Source of the DNA: Lineus longissimus
Lineage: Eukaryota > Nemertea > Pilidiophora > Heteronemertea > Lineidae
Reading direction: 5' to 3'
Assembly (NCBI RefSeq): GCF_910592395.1
Contig: NC_088314.1
Location: 4,402,001 to 4,466,000 of the forward strand
DNA: 64,000 nt
The notes beneath the pieces are model-generated. The model searched no databases and was not told the origin of the DNA. It saw only the letters and a list, made by a program, of their open reading frames with translations. Position 1 is the stretch's first letter; each line of letters begins with the position of its first letter. The position numbers were made by a program, and so were the translations under genes. This document shows positions 11,811-23,532 of this stretch, piece after piece.

Positions 11811-13200
11811 AATGTAATCAGTTTTCATTTTGACATATCTTTTATTCAATTATCCCATAGCCTAGCTTTGATGAGTGTATTATAGGAATGTTGCAAAGGC
11901 TTGCTTTTATTACTGCATTTACCGGTAACTCTTTTACTCACCTAGACATTTTCACAGGAAAACAATGCTTGCTCTTTTTAACGATTTACCATCAGATAAT
12001 TTCTGGTGTAGTCTTAAAAATCATGTTATTGTCTCTTTTAATGTTGTGATAATTCATGTGATCCTATAGTCATGATGATTGATACATGTAAAATAGTTAC
12101 TGCATTGATGTTTTTGTATAAAAAATTTGATATTTTTTATTTTTACTGAGTTAAGTGCATTTTTCACAAATTAAAAAAAAGTTATTTGTTGTTGTTTGGG
12201 TAATGTATAAACTGCTTTAGGGGGTGCTAGTAGTTGTTAAAAAACTGCCGTGAATTTGAAAAACTATTTGTAGCACTAGGATCACTTAAAGATTTTTGCT
12301 TCTTGGAAATTGGAAAAAGGTGCCTTTACGAATTAATTTAGAAAGTCATGCACACATCTAGATGTCCTGTGAATTTTATAGGCAGATTATAATTTTGTTT
12401 GTTGTTGTCGCTGAGCACTATAGATAATTGTAAGTGCTACATTGTACTTATGATCTCTTTCCTTATATTAGTCCTGCCATATTCCTGTGATCTACATTCT
12501 AAATGATATTTCCTGCCATTCTGTTTTATTAAAATTACTGATTGGAATCATGCATGTTTAGGCAATGTCTGTAGGGCAATAATAAAGTGGTCCTATCCCA
12601 ACTTAGCCTTCAAAAGACTGATTTGGGATGAATAAAAATTGTATCCAGGTGCCCCACAGAAACTCTCTCCATGCAACAAGCACATTGTAAGGGTACTTTG
12701 TAATGAGTTTCCATCACAGCTTACCACTATTGAGAGTCGTCGAGACATATTATTGAAGGAACAGGAGAGCCATCAGTAATTCTGACACCTTCAAAGTATG
12801 TCATATATTTTTCACAGCTGCTGTATTGATTTTATCTTTATATCACTTTTTATGATTGTATGTAAAATATGAAGAGAGTCGTCACTAAACAAGATATGCG
12901 ACAGGCATCAGACCTTTTGGTGATAACTGTGTCTTATTTCACTATGAAACTCTTCATTCCTCCTAGAAAGCTATCCTGGTACTACAAGTATGTTGTCATT
13001 TGTTGTGTCGTAGTTACCAAAAGGGTCTCCACCTTGGATGTCTTTTCGCCAGGGGAAATTTTTGTCCCTTTTTTATAGGCATTGTGCATGTTGGCATAGT
13101 CTTGGTATCACAGAGCTTGTTGGACATCGTCATCTTTGTACTTGTTACTTTCTCACAATCAAAGTAAATAAAATATTTTCTGTTACTAATTTTCCTTTTG
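11811..13200 (+). other. Probable 3'UTR of the PRRT3-like gene
   Basis: AT-rich sequence after the stop codon, with AATAAA signals at 12581-12586 and 13167-13172. The second would give a UTR of about 1.4 kb. No convincing coding exon was seen. Confidence 0.5.
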
Positions 13201-15774
13201 TCAGTTTTATTGTTCCTTCCACAATCGAATGAAAATGGACTTTTCCTGAGTAATCCTGGCTCCTGTAACTGGTTGGGGGCTACTGCTTACACCCAACCAA
13301 TCTGGCCAGTCTAGCTGTATAGCTCTACCCTGTCCATCATTTAAATGAACATATGGGCATGAGAGATCCTTTATCATCAAAATCACACCGTACTGTAGCC
13401 CAGCTTGCAGCTGAAAACCCCTCCCATAATCAACAAACAAAATCTGTTTCTTTGCACAGTTCGTAATTTCCTGTCACTACCTTCAGGTTTGCAGTGAACC
13501 TGATCTATGTTCATCACATAAAATCAATGAGCAATCAATACTCCACGCAACCTCTAGGAAGATTTATTGACAGATAATTGTCTCTCAAATGTCCATCCAG
13601 GCACGCAATGTTTCTCTTGAAAATATTGAGTTACGAGCTGAGCGTCAACTAGGAGATCATTGGCTCTATACCCAATATTGGGCAATTGTCCAACCTTTCT
13701 CTGCAGTCGGTGTGTAATCAATTGGATAACAGACCACTTGTGACACCATCAACTGATTTTCTGTGCTCTCCATGTTGGGTACAAATCTGGACCTCTGATG
13801 TATACTGTCACCAAGACATATACCTGGTATATATAACCACAGGATGATATCTCCAGGTTGTGTTGCCCAACAGCTGGAGAAGATATTCTTGCATGTATTG
13901 GGGACAGGTGTAGCAAGGAAGGATTTCCATCTGAGAGGAGACTGTCCTCATTTTAGGCCAGGCGTCTTTAGGAACTGGAGGAGAACACCGAATGTGTTGT
14001 GCTCTTTGCATTGCACTATACATGTATCATGGACTTGGGAGAGGAGTGTCATAGATTAATGTGACTAGGTTTTACTCCAAGACACACGTGGAAGTGTCAT
14101 GGGATATAGCATATATGATAACAGATTTATGCACAAATAAATGGACGGGAGGCATCCCCACCAGGGTTGAGGCTATCTTATTAGGGATCGAAGCCAATGA
14201 TGTGACTGAGAGGGACATAAAGCTGGGAACTCAATCCAAAGTTATGACACCCAAGGTTGTGACTGGCGGGAAAATATACTAAGATTGAGACTGGCACGGC
14301 CATCAAGCCATGACTCTCAACCAAAGGTTGGGACTGACAGGGACATAAAGCTAGGATATCAATCCAGGCTGTGACTGCATTTATAGAGGCTTCAAGCTGG
14401 ATCGAAGTTTCAAAACAAGGATGTGCAACTGTCTTTCGGTCACATCCAGCTCAAAAACAGGACAATCTTGCTTAGCAAGAGGGATACACTCAGGGCACCA
14501 AACGTTGCCACGAGACAGCCTTTAGCATTTTCAATTCAACACCCTCCATGATGAAACTGTATCGCACAGTGCACCATTAACTCACGATACGAGATTATCC
14601 TGGAGCGTCTTTTTCTGCAACAGCCGAGGTTGTGCCACCATCGCCTATCGATTTGTCAACCAGTATCGATTCCTCAGCATGTTATATAAATGCAGGACCA
14701 CCGAATTATGAATTACAGGGAACACTGTGAGAAACATACTGGGAGATTCCAACGATTCTTTTCCACAACAGCAGAGCAGTGATTGAAATCCATATACCGG
14801 CTACAGGCCACAATGGAATTGAGGGGCGGAAGGAACGCAAAGAGTGACTACAACATCCAACTGCAATCCCGGCTCACCGCAATTTTCAATGCAAAACAAA
14901 ATCTTAAAAATCAAAAATATAGACTCAAAAGTTTTATTCAGCATCATATAAAGCACAAGACATGGAATGGTCCTTCTTCCGGTCAAAATATTACAACAAT
15001 CTTACATTACAGCAATTTACTAATGTCAGGACACACGATTTTCTCAGCACGGTTTTTGGAGGACGGTAATCAAAAGAGTGTATCAAGTTTTGATATGGTA
15101 AATTCCTGGATATAGCATTGTAAAACAATGATATAGATGATTTAGCGTATTCAACGCCAAAGTACCGTGTGGTTCTTGAAAGTGCTGAGCAATAAACACT
15201 TTTCAGTAGAGAGAATTCTGTTCGACACATTGACCACAACAATAACACCAACCGTCAATACTCAAAATAAGAAAATTAAAAAAGAAAAGCTTAAGTGTCG
15301 GGCCATAACTAGAGTTTGTGATTACAGATGCTTGCTATTCTTAATAACAAAGAAACTACCTCTTTCGGTACGATTACGATAGAAAAACTCAATAAGCAAT
15401 TGATAATTCATCCAATTCAGTCTTGATTATACATGTATTTATTTGTTAAAAAGCCCCTACAAATCTTTGTAGGATATTATAAATCAGGAATCACAAGCTG
15501 CACTGTCTTCTCCACTTGGCATTTCATTAAAGAGAACCGTACAAATGATTTGTACCTGCTTTAACCAGAGTTTTTAAATTTCAAAGACATTGACTAAGCA
15601 CTGAAAAACCTACTTGACAGGAACTTACAGCTAAAACAGCGATGAAAAGCTGTACGAATTTACCACACTAAGCTCCCAGACCTTGTTGATTCTTTGATTG
15701 GTTCTATTCAGGCAAAGATTCCCCTTTTAGAAATGATCAAGACAGACAATTTACAATGCAGCATGTCTGATTAT
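13201..15774. other. Intergenic, with degenerate repeat at about 14150-14400
   Basis: No supported gene. Between about 14150 and 14400 the phrases 'gggacataaagctggga', 'aatccaaagttatgac' and 'ggttgtgactg' recur with changes, suggesting a decayed minisatellite. TTTATT at about 15438-15443 (AATAAA on the minus strand) is a good polyadenylation signal for RPN1. Confidence 0.5.
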
Positions 15775-18700
15775 TTACAATACAGAGAGGATAGCTTCCA
15801 TCTTCTGGAGGATATCATCCTTCTTGTTTTCATTGCTTGCCTCATTCTCCAAATATTGAGACTTGTTCAATTTGCCAGCGACGAGCTTTTCAGCGAAGGT
15901 AACAGCCTGGTTGACTTGGTCACGATACAGCAGGTCGAGCTTCTGGATCTCGGCAATCTGGAGGAAAGAAGTTAGAAGCTCATTTTACAACTATCAGATG
16001 AAACGCAGACGACCTACTTAAACTCGAGAGTGAGTTAGAACCTTTCTTTAGAATCGAATAAGGGTGCAAGATTTCATACCTTCTCTCCAACATCGGCATT
16101 GTCTGCTTTCAATTTAGCCTGCAGGGCGCCAATCTGCTGTGTGAGATTCTTGTGGTCTGCATCGATCTTCTTACGGTTGGCATGGAAGCTTGTTGTGTCC
16201 TTGTTTGCCTTGTACTTGTTGATGGCATCAGCATAGCTCTGATAGAGAGCACTGCGTTTGTCATGGGTGCTCTGAACTTGCTCAACAGAACTTGTAACAC
16301 GCATACGAGTCTCACTGACCTCATCCTGAAAGAAAAGTAATCTAAAATCTTTAAATCACAAACTTTTTTTAACATTTTCATGCAGGCACTATTACAAAAA
16401 CACAATCAGATTGGCTATTCAAAGTATACTTCGATTTCAACTCCAAAAGGTTTTATCCAACTTTAGAACCGAGAACCCATACCAATGAAATAATTCCATT
16501 TCTCACCTGTGATCACACTAATGCCAACTGGCGTGGTGAAGCAAGGGTTTTACCCACTCAGCTAATGCAGCTTCCCCAACAAGTTTGAGATTATAACCTT
16601 ACCTTAGTGATCGAGAAATCAAGCCTGACATAGATTATGACAGCAAAGAAGAGCAGGTAAAAAGCTGTGATAACAAGGAAAGGTTCCTGGAGAAGCATGT
16701 ATTTCTGGAATGTGTAGTTCAGCTGGAAATAAGGAGGAACACATAAATTGACATGATCTAAACAACAAGTGAACAAAATAATCAATACCAATCATCAACA
16801 AGGTGCTCTATAAGAGCTTGCTATGTCTACGATATCTAGCCGTCAGTGTGTCATCCTATAATTGATTATATGAGCTACTTTAAGACATACAAATGTTATA
16901 CAGACTGTGAACACTCCATTAGTAATAAGTCCCGACAGCTGAACCGGTGCGAAATAGAATCACACATGTATATGCTTTTATAATTAGCTGTAGAAGTCAC
17001 TTTTCATGAATGAGAGACAACTGGCGTACCTTGATGTCCTGAATGTGTCCTTCAACCAAGTTCTTCTTGGTTGCAGTGACGACGGGGCGTCCAACGGTAT
17101 CCAGGTAAGTGAAATGAAGCTCATCTTTTCCTCGCTCTGTTGGGAAGGGCGTCTTAAACTCCATATTTCTGCAATCAAAGTAAGATTTTCTTAAACTCGA
17201 TGGTCTGACATTTCATTTTGTGGTGTCTTCTAAAGAAAGTTGAAGTTTGGTCATGAAAGTCATAAAATCATTTTTCAAAAAGCGTAAGGTTTACAATTAC
17301 AGTATGTCCAATCAACAGAGGATCATTAAGTAATATTTCAGGGATAAAATGTTTACTTACTTGCAGCCTTCTGGAAGAATGACTTTCAGGGTAAACTCAT
17401 CCACGACCATATCGTCATACACATGGTCAACAAACCTCATCTTCAACAGGTAATTGTCACCTGAAAAGAAACAAATTCCTCCAACAAGTTAAATGGAAGT
17501 CTCCTCTCTCTGACAAGCAGAATTGTCTTCTCAATGCTAGAATTCAAATGTTTCAGTAATGAGACGACAAATAGTTGAAAAAACACTAGAGTCTTTCAGA
17601 CTCTCATACCCATAGTAATTTTAGCTTCATGAAAAATGTGGTCTTTGAAACTGAAGACGGTTGCTCCTGTAGTCGGATTCAAACAATTCTGAAAGCTTGG
17701 AAAGAGCTCAAAAGTAAAAAATAACAGGAATCAGGAATTGACACTAAATGAAAGAACTCACCATTGTTGTAAAGATATTCATAACTAGGGACGTTGTATC
17801 CAATGTAGTAGTGTGTTTTCCAGCCTCCGAACAGCGGAAACCTTGGCCTGAATTCAACTTCGACAGAATCGACAAGTTCCTTCAGGTTACTGGTAGAAAT
17901 GTTGCCAATCTCATCACGGTAGTACACATCACGGGCAGATGACGGCAAAATAGTCTGGGAATAGAAGCAAATATGTTTTTAAAATGTGGTCCAACAAATC
18001 ACTATTTGTTTCCATTTTGCATGCATTTTTAATTCCTCAGCCAATCAGATCAAGGTTCAGAATCAAGTTGCTCAGTTGGTAACTTGTAAGAGATAACGTT
18101 CAAGACTAAGGTCTAACTGATCAGTCTCAAGAAGCCAAGTCTACATGGCCTACTCATTAACACTTGACCAGACTACCCAGTATCAGTCTCATACAATCAC
18201 TGCCAAGTCATTTTTGCAGTTGTTACATACCCTTTGCAGTTGTTACATACCCTATTTCTCTGGTAGGAATAAACTTACTTTAAAAGATTTGATTGATGAT
18301 GCACCATCCTGGTTTCTCTGATAGTCATATCGTGAGAAGGATCCCTTCAGCTTGGCACCGGAATGATACATGTCAATGGTTTCCTCGACAGCGATGTTAC
18401 CCCAGTGAGATACCTCAATCACACGAGTCATCTTGGTTATTGTCAAGAATGGAGTGTTGTTCTCATAATGCACCACCATTTCACCCTGCAAATTGTCGTT
18501 TAAATGCAGTTATTGTAGTGAATGAGCAAGAAGAAGGGTTTAAACCTCACTTCAAAAACTATAACAGGCACCAAAAATTCAAATGTACTTTTTTCAAGTT
18601 GATTTCCAGATTCTATGAAATTTTCCATACCTCAACAAAGCTATCCTTATTCTCGTACGGTCCATACGAGATGATGCTGTCAGTCAACGAAACTGGCTTT

Positions 18701-19782
18701 GTCTTGGTATAATTCTCAATGGTACTAGATGCAAGGTTAACTTTTGTAGTTTGGCTGTTGGTCTTGTACGGCGAGAAGAAGTACAGGTTACCACTGAACT
18801 GGACAAACTGTTTCTCAGCTTGGCTAATCTGTGAGGGGTACGGACGCTGGGTGTGAGTGAAGACAGCCTCAACGTCAACTGTGACAGATTTGCCAGCCTG
18901 GAGACTAGAGTATAGCTGAATCCTCCAGAACTGCTTTCCCCTATTAAACAAAGAAGGTTTAGAATGTTACTCTAGCTGCTCGAGATCACACTTTTGTTTT
19001 TCAACTACTTTTACAGCACAACGATACCCACAACAGAGACTGTTTGAATTTTATGCTTATTACCCATTGCCATTTATTTGACCTTCCATTGCGTAGCATA
19101 ATACTTACAACTGATTGGCAACAGAAGTCTGGATGACTTTCAACTTTTCTTCTTCCTCTTTATCCTGAAAGTGAAATTGACGATAGTAATAACGGTTGTC
19201 TCAATAAAATCAAAACTGGAAAACCAAGCGACGCGTCAGCGATTCTGATGCATCGTCCTGAACTCGTACAGAAGAGAAAGTTAGCAAATGATGAGATTGA
19301 GATGCAGCAGTGGTCACGATAGTTGGAACCGGAGTTAAGTTGTGTCAATTTGTTGAAACCTTTATACGACTACTCAAGTTCTCATGCCATGCCAAGCCCC
19401 AGGCGCGGCCAAGGCAGGCACGACTATTAACGTCACGACGTCGAAGGTGACGCCACAAAACACGACTCAAAACAAACGACTGGACTGGACTCGTTTAAGC
19501 GTAGATAGGACAAGAGGCTGCCTGTGACCTTACCGTGGCACTCAATGTTGCCAGATTTCCTGCCAATGACGGATCGACCACGAAGAGGAAGGACTTCACT
19601 GCAGTGTTCCCATTATTTTTCAGGGTAATTGAAGAGGTTGTTTTTGCTAGATGACTGCTCAAGTCCACCGTTCTTTCAACCTTTGTATTTATCAAATTAG
19701 CGTCAATTGTATCTTGATTTGCGACGCAACATGATGCTAACAACACCAAGAATAGGGACCCAATGAAATAAAGGCGATCCAT
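15775..19782 (-). CDS. RPN1: Ribophorin I, oligosaccharyltransferase subunit 1
   Basis: Non-catalytic subunit of the ER oligosaccharyltransferase complex, which transfers the dolichol-linked glycan to nascent proteins. Ten exons: 19534-19782, 19109-19164, 18631-18940, 18279-18485, 17762-17954, 17361-17460, 17030-17168, 16603-16722, 16080-16325, 15775-15957. They sum to 1803 nt, giving 600 residues (human 607), with every junction in phase. The protein starts with a signal peptide ([16 protein letters not shown]). Family landmarks are [46 protein letters not shown] and SYEYLYNN. One transmembrane helix ([21 protein letters not shown], split as read, on the 16603-16722 exon) precedes a cytosolic coiled-coil tail of about 140 residues. 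The gene is complete with no defect seen. Confidence 0.97.
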
Positions 19783-20400
19783 ATTTCAATTTTGCAAGAT
19801 TAGGATAGATTGTACGGCAAAATTAGCCGGTAATCAGCATAAAAATTGGCGACCGGAAGAAGAGGTCTCCCTGGCCTCGTTTTCAATACGGCCGCGTTGG
19901 CACTTTTATTTTCTCGGTAAATTTTAGAATCTCCCAGTCCACTTAATTTGTTTCATCGATATCCATGTGTCTAATGTAAACAATTGTTTTTCTGTTGGTC
20001 TATTCGGATTAAGTTAGCACAAAAGATGGCGCTCGCGCAGAGGTCAGCAGCAATGGTCTTCGGTTCTTAAGTCCTCCCTAATAGTAATAGGTGGCAGCAT
20101 AGACATTTGACCTGCAACGCACCTGAAACGTATGGGGTCAACACCATGGGAGTAATGCCGCGAGAATTTGCACTGCATATAAAGATATGGGTCCTACTAT
20201 AATCGTAGGTTGGAATAAGGAAAAGCTGTGACCGGCGACGGTCGTCAGTACCATTTTTGGGGTTCATGGAATAACTCGTCTCCCGTTTTCCCCCTAAAGA
20301 GGGGGAAAATTTCCACCCTAATATGGGTATTTTTTTTATTTTAAGTAATCGCGTAGTTCCATTCTCCACCCTTTTTTGTATAGACAGAAACAAAGCGTGC
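19783..20400. promoter_or_regulatory. RPN1 upstream region with CpG-rich YY1-like element
   Basis: About 240 bp upstream of the RPN1 start the plus strand reads AAAAGATGGCGCTCGCGC (from 20021), a YY1-type element. Nearby 'ggccgcgttggc' and 'gcgctcgcgcag' are locally CpG-rich. The promoter role is inferred from position. No tRNA or other RNA gene was seen. Confidence 0.4.
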
Positions 20401-20631
20401 TATTCTTGGATCTGAAACTAAATTTATATAACATAATGGCAATGGAAAGTGACAGGGCGTGGTAGTAACCGGTCTTTAGACACCGAAGGTATACCGGGGG
20501 TTACCCTATATATATAAATAATTGCGCATTTGAACGATGCGGCGGACGTATTTGGAGACAAAAAAAATGTTTGATGACCAAAAATTAGGGAGGACGTGCG
20601 GCCGGTGCGCCCCCTTGGATCCGCGCCTGGC

Positions 20632-20757
20632 CACAACCAGACCTGATGATACAGCATCGGCCTATGCTGTCACAACCAGACCTGATAGACAGGAGATGCT
20701 GCCGGCACAACCAGACCTGATGAGATTGCAGAGACTGTCACAACCAGACCTGGCATG
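20632..20757 (+). repeat. Minisatellite with CACAACCAGACCTGAT motif
   Basis: Four copies of CACAACCAGACCTGRT or close variants occur at about 35-45 bp spacing, separated by diverged spacers. The sequence is readable in one short plus frame, but nothing supports a gene. Confidence 0.75.
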
Positions 20758-20759
20758 AT

Positions 20760-22033
20760 AACAAATGCTGTTAAGCCCAGAGCCAAGGGCAGCACGAGCA
20801 GATCCACAACTACCTGATAATCCATCTCAAATCAGACCAATGAACGAGCTGAACCTGTAATGTCAGACCAGGCCAATAGGAAGGATAGAGGCCTTAGGCC
20901 ATGGGAATGATTAATCGGGTTTACTGTCCGAGAGATTTAAAAAGATGATGAGACTTTTTCATTTTTTACAATTCATTATCGGTTTACAGCCCGATTTACT
21001 GGTCAAAACACGTGATTCGGCAAGTTCCAGTAAATTGAAATCGGGTCAGTCACCAACCCGTATGAGGCATTAAAAAAATGTCATTATCATGGTGAAGCCT
21101 CTATACCCTATCAATTCTTTGAAAAAAATTGAAGTAAGTTAACGCTCTGGACCCTTGCGGGAGGTGGACGGTAAACGGGATCAATAATTCCCATGGCCGA
21201 ATTTGGTCTTCACTTGTCACAATCACATTTCGTCCTTGATCTACATATACCGTCTTGTCACAATCGCCTCCTTGCTATCCAAGGGACGACGGAAATTCGA
21301 TATGGTGGCAGTTTTGCAGTAGATAACATTTAAATGCTGTAAAGCATTTGTTAGTGCAGGTTTGAACAGTTTGACTGCAGAAGACAAGCCAGTTTGGGGT
21401 TCCTTTTTGCACATCACAGGGAGAAGATGGGATTCTTGATGTTCAGGTTGGTGCGAGCAACTTGATCGGAAGCATTTCATGATTTCTGGCTTTAGGCCTG
21501 GTTAATCCATATGATGCTCTAGTTCATATGTCACCACAGATGACGAACAAAACAAACTCACAACAGCGTACTACATTTTATAGGAAATAAATGCCAGGTT
21601 ATTTATTTGCGTATTCCCTAAAACATAAAATTCCGTGCCTGAAAATCGACCACAACTTTAGAAATCAACAAGACATATTTTTTAATCAAGTTTCAAAGGT
21701 GGCCCAGGAAGGACACAGAAATATTATTCTTCACTGTAGCAGCTTGGGTTGAACTGAAGATACATGTAAATCGGATCTAGTTGTGAAAAAAACAATCAAT
21801 ACACATGCATTACCAAAATTTCAAACTAAATAATCATTTCTGGTGGGTTTCATTTCGAGTAAAATATCATTGCTAAATATACACTGATAAGACCTCCCCT
21901 CATAGCAAAATGAAGTATTTACAAATTTTGGACCTAAGGCCGAGGTTACATCAAGTCACTTTGTCGTGCGTCAGGCAGCTTTTTTAGTTTTTTACTTCCC
22001 AATGCGGACAAAGACATACTGTGAAGAGGCCAT
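20760..22033. other. Non-coding, no gene seen
   Basis: Contains repeated 'cgggttta', 'cccgattta' and 'atcgggtcag' motifs around 20915-21060, which hint at a decayed palindromic element. Nothing else recognisable. Confidence 0.4.
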
Positions 22034-22633
22034 TTACCCAGTTAAAGGGCGCCTGTACAAAAGCTTTTTATTACATGCAATAGGCCTATGCGAAACAGCT
22101 GACGCCAAAAAAACGGCTAATTGCATCTACACAGTCTCATGAGACCTGAAGAGGCATATGTGACCCGCCATGATGAAACAAGTCGCATGTCGCTCCGAGC
22201 TTGACAGGTTGAGGCGGACTGGTTGTTCATTTCACTGTTGTCTGCCTTGTGTGACATCAGAGAACATCAATTTCTTCTATTATGTTCTGGTGTCATTTTA
22301 GGCTCATCTTCTGTGCAACATGCAACTCATTTTATCGTGCTGGGTCACGTATATCAATCTCAGAAATTCCGAAGGAAACTCATTTTATTGCCCTCGACAA
22401 GGCATACTATACTTTAAAGGGACAACATAGGCAGCAGCAAGGCAGGCAAGATAAAGTTACACAAAGCCGCCAATAGGGGTCTCTCACATATGACAGTAGG
22501 CCAAATGAATCGCACTTGTACGAGAGATATATTCAGTGCCAAGTCTGACATGACCAGGGGCCTTTGCTGCATAAACTAGTTACTTGAAGATGGCCATATT
22601 AGCCCTCCTCCTGCCTATAGTCCCCCTTTAAAC
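22034..22633. mobile_element. Candidate MITE with TTAAAGGG ends
   Basis: Begins CAGTTAAAGGGCGCC and ends TATAGTCCCCCTTTAAAC, i.e. TTAAAGGG-type inverted ends with a possible TTAA target site. An internal block (22411-22460, TTTAAAGGGACAACATAGGC onward) recurs inverted at 55851-55902. The left block (TTAAAGGGC...TGTACAAAAG) recurs at 55897-55975. No transposase frame is present. TTAA targets suggest piggyBac-type mobilisation, which is only an inference. Confidence 0.45.
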
Positions 22634-23532
22634 TGTGCAGTATCGGTTTCATTTTTTAAATTTATTGCGAACACTACCTTGAATAACATGAACATGTCAA
22701 CTCAAATGCATAAAACCTAACTTTTGGCAGCAAACACGATATTTAATCTACTGCAAAATAAAAATTAGCAAATTCGTAACTTTCATATTATAAATACTGG
22801 TTCGTTAAGCATCTATTTTTTGTCTCAAATAACAAAATATTTTCAAGCATACAAACATTATTATAAAGACTGTTTATCTACAATCATCATATATTAAATT
22901 TTCTGGACATAAGCCCAAAGAGATTTCTTTCTATACCAAATGCTTTTTAACTCAAATGGCATCACATGAAAGGTTAACCTTCGATCAGCACAGCTCTTTG
23001 GTGGCAAAGTTTGTATTTCTCTGGAAAACCACAACTAATTGTTCCATTAATTTTGCATTAGGGGACATCTTTATCTTAAATTTTTAGAGATGTTTTTCTA
23101 AAATTATCTGGGTATTTAGTGTTGCAGCTGGAAGAAATCTGAAAAGGCAGGGTAGAATGGGGCTCAGTCAGAAAAAGGCAGGGTACAGCACCCTGCTTTA
23201 AATGGAAATGCATTGACTGCAGGGCACTAAAGAGAAAATTCTGGAAAAGGCAGGGTGCTGTGCCCTGCCAGAGTTTAGCCGACACACTAGTATTTGAGAG
23301 CACATTCAGCCAACAATATAGACAAACATCAGTTCTTCACACAGCAGCTAAGGCAACAAAAACACAGGGAAAAGATTAACAAATCTCGAATTGGTTTGTG
23401 GTAGTGGTTTAACCCATTCACAGGTGCTGCCATGGATAGACTTCGAATTTTTCAGAGTAACATTGGAAGTCATACTTGATTCTGGTGCCATCTGACTTCT
23501 GTGACCAAACAAATGTCAACTTTTGGAGGTCT
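22634..23532. other. 3'UTR/downstream region of the ZNF292-like gene
   Basis: Minus-strand AATAAA (TTTATT at 22661-22666) could end the transcript, giving about 0.87 kb of 3'UTR. Between 23140 and 23280 the motif GGCAGGGT and its complement ACCCTGCC form a small foldback (GGCAGGGTGCTGTGCCCTGCC-like), possibly a short inverted-repeat element. Confidence 0.4.

Noticed and set aside
20537-20758. 73-codon plus frame with repeated TTRPD
   Set aside because: It is a translation of a minisatellite, with no splice or conservation support.
23140-23285. GGCAGGGT foldback as an ncRNA gene
   Set aside because: Small inverted repeats in a 3'UTR-like region without promoter motifs; more simply a repeat relic.
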